Of a stretch of 64,000 nt of DNA, positions 11,901 through 23,900 are shown piece by piece (the stretch's first letter is position 1; each line of letters opens with the position of its first letter). The position numbers and the translations under genes are program-made. The notes beneath the pieces were generated by a model. It made no database searches. It was not told the origin of the DNA and was given only the letters and a program-made list of their open reading frames with translations. Source of the stretch: Apostichopus japonicus (taxonomy: Eukaryota > Echinodermata > Holothuroidea > Aspidochirotida > Stichopodidae); contig NC_092569.1 in the NCBI RefSeq assembly GCF_037975245.1, forward strand, positions 2,147,501 to 2,211,500, in the 5' to 3' direction.

Positions 11901-14900
11901 ATGTTGCTAAGGCTAATAATAATTCTTGTGTTAACAGTGTTAGGAACAATTATTCTTCCTAAGTCCACGATAGGAATGTACTTAACTTTTATGAAATAAA
12001 GCCCTGGACATACATAAACTACTACCCATTTCAATTGCATTTGTGTACTGTGCATAGCAACTTGCCCAAATTGTTTTATCATTTTGCTAATTATTTTCTG
12101 GACACTTCAATACTGCAGTTTTAAGCTATATCCCAATCTTGTTTTCCAATATCTGGGCTCGAATTAATTAAATGATCGATAGTGAAAGGCAACTTTTTAC
12201 GACAATTTGGAAATTGCCTTTGATGTTCAATTGGAAAAGCCTAGGAAGGCACCACGGCCCAAAACTTCCTGAACTTGTGCGTGATCGGCATGACAAAACG
12301 ACGTCTGTGCGACAATATGAAATCTATTAATTATTTATTAATTCTCTGCAAATTAGAGTAAAGTTCATTTGATGCAAATGTTCAGGTTATATCCTGTGTC
12401 TCAGAAAATTATGATCCTACTATGAGTCACAACTTTTATAAACTCACCCAAAAAATATGATCGAAGTGAAATGACTGGTTTCAAAGTAATCGGTATTGTT
12501 CCCAAAATATGCTAGAATTTAGTCACCATATGCAGACACATGCTCACACTTCCCCAAGCATTCATACCTACGGTACAGTATATCATATGTAGCAGTTTTC
12601 TTGCATGAGGTATCCTCCCCAACCTTCCCAAGCATTAATACCTGCAGTATCCCATAGCAGTTTTCCAGCATGATAAATTTTATTGGTTTTGTTTTCACAA
12701 TATTCTCATGATAATTTGGAGGAGGGTTGATAACCATCCGTACAAATAGTTCAAAATAAGCAAAAAAAGTAATTTAGTAAATTAGCATGCCAACATTGCA
12801 GGCAACCTTTACTGACAACATGTCAACAGAAAGTCTGCACTGTACCGTTAGCCATAAGTACGGCATATACTGTACAGCCATAATGTAGGGACAGAAAACA
12901 AGCAATGTTTCAGATTCCAGATCACGGCGAGGCGATTGAAAGTATACACTGTACGTACAGCCATAAAACGTAATTAAAAGCGTTACCTTCATTCGAATAG
13001 AATTTTATGATTTAGTCTAAAATTCGGGCCACGTCTTTGTTAAAGTTTTTTTTTTTCTTCTTCTTCTTCTTCTCTCCCCCACACTTTTTCTTATTATTAT
13101 TATTCATTTTCTTGTAACATTTTTTTTGTCATACTTTTAACCTTTGATATACTTCGTGAGTTTGTATTTGGGGATACCTCACTTACAAGTTCTTATGAAC
13201 TTTTCGAGGATCCCCACAACCATATATACTTTGTAAGTACATACTTGAATTATGTAAAATGTTGATAACGTTGATGGTTGAAATATAGTTGAACAAACAT
13301 ATGTATTTAAAGCCAGTGGCACAGTACTGTGGTTGCATTTCAAGATTCCATATTACAGTAAAACACGCACATACTCTTAACTACAGACCTGGGAGGCTGT
13401 GACCATGGAGTACTCTTCTAACTCCATGCAGCATGTGACTAACATGAATGATGAGAGACGTGTTCAGTTAACCTTCAGCGATTACAAGGCTGACTGGATC
13501 CCCCTACTTACTTCATACTCTGTGGAATTATTAATGACGTGTGTATAAATGTCATAAGTTACGAAGATTATCCATGAAGATGTGAAGTGAGATGATATGA
13601 ACACGAGCAGATCCATCAGGAAAAAAAAATAAGAAACTTATTGTACACGTTAGTGAAACTTACACTCTCGGGCTGTTATTTTCCTACGTGTTTGCACAGT
13701 GTACAAATTTATATGTGCGGCACTGTACTGTATTTGAAAGTGCGACGCGTAAACATTTGTATCATTGTATGGAAATAAAAATAAGACAAAAACTGTTAGT
13801 AAACTGCTTATCCACTAAAGAGCCTGTGTAGGAGAATGTGTTAAAGTAAGTTGGCCTGACGTTTCCATCCTAGCAGGATCTTCTTCAGAGGCTGAATGAA
13901 AAGTAACAGTAACAGAAGGGACAAAAACACACACAGAATACAGCCAGGTTAATGAGCAGGGTGAACACTTAAGAGAAAGACATAAGAGGATTATGTCTAC
14001 CAGTTGTTCTGACCTGGTACTGTACACTGTATGCAGGCACAGTTGAAAGCGTGAAACCTAAAGTGGATACTACCTACTGTAGGTTATTTATTTACCAAGA
14101 TTTAACAACTTTTCAAATCATCTACTGTAGTAATACTGTACAATACTATGCCTAGTCTACCCAAAATAATAAAAAATTAAATTTTACCCTGGTGATCCAA
14201 CGACTAGATCATGACAAATGCCCTCTTCACTCCACATTTTACATTCATGTGTAATGTTATGAAAGTTTCATATTTGTATCACAAATTCCCAATTTTGCCT
14301 GTGTAAAGAATTTCTCTGACCATTAACTTCTGCTTCCCAACTCAAAAAAAAATAATCATTTAGCCATGCTGAAATCTAAAATTACCCTTAAAAGGATGTT
14401 GACATGAAGTTTACAGAACATTGCTTTGATTTACATGTTATAGTTCACAAATAGAATGGATTAACACATTTAACATTAAGCCTACAATGAGGAGCAGATG
14501 TCATCAACAATTTAGCCTTAAAGTAGCATTCCAGGGATTTAAAGTGATTTAAATAATAACTCGAATATCTTGCAAAAACTACAATAGCTATACAAACATT
14601 CCTACAGTAACACTCTTTTTTTTTCCCTTTCTTTTTTCTTAGACTACGTAAATGACATCTCACAACTAAAATATTCTGCCAAAAGTCGCCCTTTCAAGAG
14701 CATCCGGTTACTGCGAATTACCCGTTATTTCCAACATATTATTTTGATAATTTGGTTATATTTTTCTGCCTTACATAGCTCAATGAATGATAAACAAACC
14801 TCTGACACCTGCTCTAGTATAAATGATTCCTCCAGAGACTGTTTGAAGCCCAAATTAATCGCTCTTTTGATCAATCCAAAGATTGCAAGGGTGTGCTTTC

Positions 14901-17900
14901 ATTTATTCTATTTTCAGTTTTATATCTATCTTGATCTTTTACAAAAAGTATGCGATTAAAATTCTGAAAATTATAAAAGAAAAGAGATTGTCAGCTGGGA
15001 AGACAAATTTTGAATAAAAGTGTCTTCAAGAGCACAGTTTTATATTATACTGTAGCTGTGAACATCTTGCTATGGAACATATTCAAAGATTGAAAATATT
15101 CAGAGTAAGAGAGTTTGAGAACGCATTTTACAGTAGATGAGAGGAACGGAAATCCCCAAGCAACAACCAAAAAGGTATCAAGGGCTGGCTATCTTACAGT
15201 AGTATCTCTGAAATCAACTGCCATCTTGTTTTGAGTAATCATCTGCAGTTTTTGTAAAAATTACGGGAAACTGGTCAGTCAAATAGAGCTGTTTTGAGGG
15301 AAAAGAGATCAATATGTCAGCTACTCAATTGCAGAGCCTGAAATCAGTCTCTGATTCTCCTGATTACACTGGTTTGAGATATAATTTAAAGGGTACAACT
15401 GTACATATATATCCCTAAAAGAGACAGATATATTCCACGCTTCACACAAATTAGGGTACCAGATTATTTGATAAAAAGCAAGAATGATTTCGAAATATTG
15501 ACTGTGTGCTATTTTTTACACGCAGGCAACGAACGTCACAGACTACAACTTCATTGCCTATTAATCCAATATAAAAAGCTGGTGAAGTACTGAAATGTAT
15601 GCTTGGCAAGGCAAGCCATGAACAGGAGCGAGACGATTTTGTGAAAACAACAATTTCAAATTTTATAAAAAGACATGTGTGCTCCTTTCCTTACAAAAAA
15701 CCAACATTTACTGTGACAGGATTTATCTGGAATGCATGAAATGAATCCTACTGTATTGTTATTCGTCACCATTGAAATGATATGATTTTGTACTTAATTA
15801 ATCTACCTGTACATTGACAATGTAAATGGTAAACATTTAATGTACATGGTAAATTGTAAAATTGTAATGTACATGGTACATGGTAAACAATGTAAATGGT
15901 AAACAAAGTTTAGTAGATTTACAAGATGTTGAGAATCTGGAGTAGTCCCAAATACCACTACTGTAATAGAATGATCAAAACAAAAGTCATCCAAGTAACA
16001 GCTGTTATACAGTTCAACAGTTATAGCATGTACATACTGCAGTACTGGCATGTACCTGTACAGGTACAGTGGTCCTGCATATGGTAACATGCAGTATTGT
16101 TCAGTATTGCTCTTATAGTACTGTAATCAAGCCCAGTACAGGTATGGTATTCCTGCATATATACTAACATACAGATACAGTATTGTACAGTAATGCTCGT
16201 AGTACTACAAACACAAAGTATAAGTACAGTAGGGTACTCCTGCATATATGGTAACATACAGTATTGTACAGTACTGTTCGTAGTACTGTAAACACACAGT
16301 ACAGGTACGGTACTCCTGTATATGGTAACATACAGTATTGTACATATTGCTCGTAGTACTGTAAACACGCAGTACTGACAGGTAGCGTACTCCTGCATAT
16401 ATGGTCACATACACAGTATTGTACAGTACTGCTCATAGTACTGTAAACATGCAAGGTACGCAGCAAAGTATATACAGTAGGTAAACTCTGCACCAGGGTT
16501 TTCAACCAAAACTTTTATTTTCGAGAGTAGATGTGGTTTGTAATAATTCTACACCATGGAAAATATGGAAATAATTTGCTAAATAAACTGGTTTGATATA
16601 TACAGGGAACATTATCTGGCATTTCATTGCAAAGTGCTATGCAAAATTCCCAACCTGCTATAGAAACTGTGCAAAGATTGATACTTTTTTATTTATTTTT
16701 GGTAGACAGAAACCAACAGCATTTAGTAAGAGACAAAATTTGAACACTAAATAATTATTCTGTGACATAAATCTACATGTATGGGGGAGGGATTTGGCAT
16801 AAATCAGTGAAAATTGATCCAATTGGCATGTGAGCATGAAAACCTGATTTGTACAAAACCTAAGTTCCAGAAAACAAAAATGTAAGAGGTTCTGATGCCC
16901 AAACATATTCACAGTGGTGGGTAAGCCATACAGTACATGTTAAAATTCATGAACTTGTGCACACCAAAATGACGAGAGATTTTATCAGATAATATCTACT
17001 GACTAATGATTGCGGCAACATATATAGGAAGGTACCAGGAATTAGTTATCACGTTGACAAAGTCTATTAAGTGACATAATATAAAAACAGATACATGCAT
17101 GAATATTAATGAGGTCAAATGTTATGATCTCAGAAGCATGTACAGTACTGTATCTATATACTGTACTTATGTACAGTATGTTAAGAATTGATTAAGAAAG
17201 AAATGATTAAGAATTTAATGTTCACTGATTAATATCCATGATATGCACACAAAAAACAACACGGTTGATTGTATGAAAATAGGTTGACAAACCTAATATG
17301 CCAAGGATGAAAACCATTTGGTTCTTGTCTTGTGTTTAAAAGCCATTTTTTGCTTGCAATTTGATGAATATTAATGACATAAGATGGAAATGGAGGAAAA
17401 TGTGCTTAATATGTACAAACATCACCATACCAGTATGAACCAATTTTACATTAAGCCCCACCCATTAATTAATATTCATGGCATGGGAACCCAGAAACAG
17501 ACTAATCACAGGGCATCTACCTACCAAGTATGACATTTAATTATTTTGTGTTTTTGTTGTGGTAGTTGCATCACCATACCAAGTATAAAGTAAATCGGAC
17601 ATATGGTTGCAGAGATATTGACATTTTCAAAAGTTTATGGTAAGCCCTCATGAATGAGATGGGAACCAAAAACAATCAGGTACATCTACTCATCCCACAG
17701 GCATCAACCTACCAAGAATGACGTTGATTCAACTCGTGTTTGTTGAGATATCGTGTCTAGAATATATGTCAACTGATTTCCCATTAAGCCCTACCTACTC
17801 ACAAATATTAATGAGGTAAACATTGTTGCTGCAAAGAACATAAATGTACTTACGACGTAGTTACATCACCAAACCAAGTATGAACTTAATCTGACATACC

Positions 17901-20900
17901 GTTGAAGAGATATTGACAATTGAAGAATTTTATATTAAGCCCCTGCCTAATCATTGATTTTCATGAGATGGAGACCAAACACAATAGGGCACATTTACAC
18001 ATCATGGGGCATCTACCTACCAATTATAACATTGATGAACTTGTGGTTGTTGAGATATCGTGTTTACAAGCTACCTGTCACATACACACACACACGCACA
18101 CATACACTATGCCAGCACCATTGCAAAGGTTACTGAGCCTTCGGCATCATAACCAATGAAAGGACCAGTACCAAACATCACTTCAGCCGCTTACATCTTT
18201 CACACCCTATTTTCATTCTTGCAAACGACAAGCCCATTTCTCAGGGTTTTTACCTCATTTTAACTTAAGTTACAGTGGCAAGCACTTGATCAAGCGGACA
18301 CTTTCAGACAAAATGAGTGGTGCAGGTAGTAATATAACTGTTGGGGATTCCAAAGCAAGATTCTTATCAGTTTGGAGAAGTTGTTCATGAATGACAGTTA
18401 CTGTATCTCTACCACATACATAGTCTATTTAAGTTAATTTTGGTTTGTGTCACCCTTAAGTCTGCAACACTCCTTTGACTTAAAAATTTGAAATACTATT
18501 TATTCTGCCTGGTTGATGTTGTCATGGGTGGGTAGATCTGTGTGAAATCTTCTCGACTCTCGAGGACGCTGAGTCATACCAAGATCCTGTTGCATTTTGT
18601 ATTAAAACAAGTAATGCATGATCATAATGGTGAAAGGCTGGTATTTTAAGGGACATTCCCATGGTTGAAGTTCCCCAAGACTGTTGAAAGCTTTCCACAT
18701 ACATTTTTTTAAGACAAAATCACATCATCATTATATATATAAAGTTTGTTATTGTGGAGATAACAAAAAGTTTTAACTTTGGTTAAGTTTTTTTCAGAGC
18801 ATCCGGCAACTGAACTGAAAATGTCTCTGTTTTGTCCAAACTATGATCAGCCTATTGAGATATACAGTGTTAAAAAAATCAAAGTCCTACTGTACACAGT
18901 CTAGCTATCTGAAGGGCTTTGCCAATATTTTAGGCTGCTTGTTAAAAAACAATCCTTTGTGAATTGTTCGATACACTCATAAACCAACTATGAACTACAT
19001 TTTAGGAGTGTTAGCTCAGTGGTTAACGCCGGTGCCTTTCAATCATAAGGTCCCGAGTTTGAGTCACTCCAAGACTAATGTATGTGGTCCAGTTACAGAG
19101 TTGTTGACAATTGACAATTCATAATCATGGACGTTAAATATGAATCTAATAGACTGAGTTCGGTCAGCTTGCAGCTTTGATAAGCTAATGATGGCTTCTT
19201 TGCGAGTTCCTGCTTGCAGGAGGATCTACAAAAAAAAAATACTGTACATACCGTTAGCATTGTTAGAGGAATATTTCCGCAGGCTCAAACAGCTCCATAT
19301 ATACTGTGTGGACTGTTGGACTTGCACAGAACTAAAGTTTACACGGTCCAATTTTTGTATATATACTTTCAGCCACACTCACCTCATTTGCTTGAATTTT
19401 CCCAGATTCCTTGCAACTTGCATCGGGGCAGGTGATATTTGTAACCACTCCTTCTTGAATGAGTAGGGCGAGATACTGCTTCAAACACTGTACAGAGAGA
19501 CGAGATAAAGGAGGAGTTGAACAAAAAGCCATCAATTCGTAACTTGGATTTATATACAAACTCATTCAATACCTACCACGCTGATTTTTAAAATAAGTTT
19601 GCCCCAAAGGGAATAGCTAATACAGTACAGTATATTGATCAGGTTTTGTACACAAGAACTGTTTATAAATAAGCGAGAATCAAGGAGGATTAAGCCAGGA
19701 AGGAGGAGTAGTAAGAGAGGAGAGAAGTTAATTATGTATTGTTAATTACGTTAATTAGGTTAATAATGGAAATTCAGAGCCTCTGAAACTGTTTCATGTA
19801 TACAAAATTATTGCATGTCAGAGTTTTTGATGAAGCAGTACTTATCCATACATCAGTGTTACATAACTTTTACATACAGTCTACATTCTCAATGTGAGTT
19901 TACATGCTAACTTAAGTACACACAATAAGCAGGGAGCTGCTACTCTAACGTTAGAGTAGCAGCTCCCTGCAATAAGTACACTTTTCCACTTTAGAACAAA
20001 ACAATATATCGCTTTGTGTATCGTCGTCATGGCAACCAGCCATTTCTTGTCTGCCTTGGTCTGTTTGAAATATCAGTCCTGAGTAGAGTAACCAAACCAG
20101 CACACACCGCTTTTATACCGATGTAAGTAGCATCTTAAGATTATATTCAAGTAATGTACATGTCAAGTTTGCGTGCCTGTTGACCAGGCTTAATTTGCAT
20201 CAAACGGTCCATGATCTGTCTAGAAGTAATTAACTGTCAGGCAAATGACATGCTAATTGCACTCTATTGAGATTGTTGACAATTATTGTTTACCAATGAA
20301 TAGAGTTAGAGACAAGAAGGTTCGGTATTTGTACGGTAGATAATGCATCGCTGGCCGTGCTGCGAGATGAAGTTTGTGCATTGCATCCAGCGATTTGCTA
20401 CAATTGATTGATGTCATACTGAAACTGTACAGTTTGCAAATCATGTCTTTATTAAAGTTAGTTCACCGAAACGTGTGCCAGGGACAATAAACAATTCATG
20501 GAGAAAATTCAAAGATTTGCAAATGAAGTGATAAAATGTCATACCAAATGTGTAGCCTGACACAAATTGAATGTACAGCACTTAACAATTTATAAGTCAC
20601 TAAGTAGAATGGAAGCAACCAAATGGCTTTATCCACATAATTATGGATTCATGAACGTCACAAGTTCTGAAAAGATTCACAACCCAAATCAATTTTTTTA
20701 GGTCAAATGGATTATTGGCAATATGGTATGAACAGTACATGCAGTGCAACATATCAAACACACTTCCCTGCAATACAGTACCTACAGTAGGTGCTGTCTA
20801 TGCAGTTCAATGCTGTACAGTATAGTACAGTAGAGACAGTATATATGTAGTCCATCACAGCACTGTGCAATGCTGTACAGTACATGTAGTACAATATACG

Positions 20901-23900
20901 TAGTACAGTACAGTTTACCACAGTACAGTATACCACAGTAGAGCATGCCACAGTACAGTACTGCACAGCACATCACACCACAGTACAGCATAACACAGTA
21001 CAGCACAGCATACCACAGTACTGTACATCACACCACAATACAGCACATCACACCACAGTACAGCATAACACAGTACAGCACAGCATACCACAGTACTGTA
21101 CATCACACCACAATACAGCACATCACACCACAGTACAGCATAACACAGTACAGCACAGCATACCACAATACAGCACATCACACCACAATACAGCACATCA
21201 CACCACAGTACAGCATACCACAGTACAGTACAGCATACCACAATATAGCACATCACTCCACAGTACAGCATTAATACAGTACAGCACACCACAGTACATT
21301 AGACTTTAACTTGTTTTATACTGCAATAAAGTGAATAAACAATTATAAACCACATCAATTTTAGCTTTTTTTAGATTTTGCTTTTAGCTTTGAATACATT
21401 ATAATATCTGTATACAAGTCAACTTCAATATTTTCTGAATTATATAATTATATCAATAAACTTTGTAAAAAGCTTTCAAACTTTGCCGTACAAGAATGTG
21501 ATCACAGTTTGAACTGATCAAGCCCATCTTTCTGAATACCATTCAGTTGCATATCATCCAAGCAAGAGCAAACACTCTATGGACATATGGGCCAGCTAGA
21601 AACTAGACGTCTGACACGTTTTGTCAACATTGAAAACCCTGGAAACAAACAATTAAAGACAAATCATTTCAGAAACTACCAGTTTTCTTCATCATGTAAA
21701 AGTAACACAAATTTGCTCAGTTGTGCTGATCAACAAATGATGTAGTGCAATGGTGCTTCTACGGTCTTTCAAGTGCTGTGCCAGCAAAGGGTGGACAATA
21801 TGCCTTAAAACATATGGACAAAGTTTCAAACTGGTCATTAAAGCTGCCATAATACCCTTCGCATGTAATGACAAGCTCTCTTCCAATATCCCTTGACCAA
21901 CCACCCCCCCCCCCCCGCACCGTCCATGCTTCTCCTGCTACATGTCTTCACACACACACACACAGATACAATACTGGGACTTAATATTTTATATTATACT
22001 GGACAATTATGGTTTCCCCTTATATCACCACTGTGCTGCCTTCTTAATCTATATATTATTATTATATATATTATTATTATTATATAGCTTAATTAGCCAG
22101 TCTATATAGAAAATGCTGGGACTTAATATTTTATATATACTGGCCATTTATGGTTTCCCCTTATACCACGACTATACTGCCTTATTTATAGCGATGTGTA
22201 TTAGCCAGTCTGTGGCAAACGTTGGGAATTAATACTTTATATAATACTGGATAATTAATTATGGTTTCCCGTTATATCACGACTTTGCTAAACTACTATG
22301 TGCATGTTGTCCATGCGTGTCATAATGTGGTATAAACCTCCTAGTTGGCACACTATGAAACTATTTTAAGAGATGTCCTTCAGTATTCTAAAATCCTTAC
22401 ATAGCAACTTACCACAAATAGTCACATATTAAACACACTATGTGTTTGTGCACTGATAATCAAATAAAATTATTCACTAATGTAATGTACAGTATATAAC
22501 TGTTACTAAGGTAATTTACCATGCACAGAAGTACACTACAAGGAAATTAAAACTACAATCTAATGGCATTAACCCAGTAAGAAACAGTATCTCCTTGAAA
22601 AAAATTGAACAGGTTAGCAAGGACAATTTTTAGGGAAAACAAATTCTGCAAAATAATTAGTTCACACATTGTACAGCTGTACTCAAACACCCATTTAGAA
22701 CAGGAAGGTGATGTAGTACCAGTTGGACATGTTGCCATGGCAACATTGTCGCAACAAGACCCATTAATCACTGTCATGGGGATACATTCACTGGGTAGAG
22801 TTCATGCTGAGTGTTTCTTATCTTTGTACTGTGGAACAGTGATGACATAATATTGGGCAGGGAAGTACTGTACAGCAATATACAGTATGTAATGTTGTGA
22901 TATATATACTAGAAACTACTGTACATGTGTGTGTGTGTGTGTGTGTGCACCTGTATGTCAGTGGATATTGCTAGTATCTTGCAACTACAGGACGCTTCCT
23001 AGCAGTGCTTTGATAATGTTGAGTAATAAAGTGGGGCTGATTTACAGTTCAAAATGTAGAGAAAAATCTGGGAAATGTATTTATGATTTCAAACATTAAT
23101 ACAACTAATTGCATTGATACTTATCAACATACCATACATGTATCCAAACATTAAGATGAAAGGAGCATTTAAAAAAGTGTATGAAAAGGTTTAGGAAGAA
23201 CCTAGATGGCTAGATCCCTCCCTATTGGAGAAAAGGATCCATGCATTTCTCACATCACCTGCGATTTTGGATAACATGAACAATGGTGGACATCCGAGGA
23301 TTCTAAGAAGAATTCCACTCTTAGAACAATGCTGTTCTTCCGATCTGAAGTTACACATTCTGTTAGTGAACATTTGCAAAATGCTTTAAGAAAACAACAA
23401 TAATTATTACTGATTTTATTTGAAAGGATTAAAGACTATATTTGGGTATGGTCTTTTGTTCAAGGTCCAAGATTACGTCAATTAAAGGCTGTTACTGCTG
23501 GTTAAGCTCCTAATTTAGTATGCAGAAGATTGTCTATATATATATATATAAAAACTTGTAAAATATTCTGGAATTTTAAACTACTGTTTCGTGAATTTCA
23601 GCATATCCTATTAGTGTTACAAACATTTCATGTATTATACAGTTGATAACCAACACAAGTGGTATTGTGCTGTTACCATGACTACAACTCCATACTCACA
23701 AGCAATATGACTTTCAAGATAACTTAAGGATCAACTTTACTTTTGAAATGTTGTAGACTCCATGCTACCAGTCCAGGTTGTATTTCTATACTTTTAATCT
23801 TTGGAAAATGACCATAAAAAACAGCTCAATTGATTGGACTTTTTAGGCTAACACACATGAGACCATTAGGCCAGTTTTTCACAAACAAAACAAAACTCAA

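Larger units (their letters stand above)
9826..19382. other. RNF144A: RNF144 intron 2, about 9.6 kb, repeat-rich
   Basis: No coding sequence found apart from repeats: the inverted repeat, the 10.7-12.1 kb tandem repeats, repeat H copy 2, minisatellites near 16 kb and the 17-18 kb array. The remainder is AT-rich unique-looking sequence. Confidence 0.6.

Noticed and set aside
16021-16505. Overlapping minus-strand open frames of 113-125 codons
   Set aside because: They all read the same minisatellite in different frames.
20915-21292. Open frames over 100 codons on both strands
   Set aside because: Produced by the ACAGTAC array composition; stop codons are avoided on both strands at once, which points to the repeat rather than selection.
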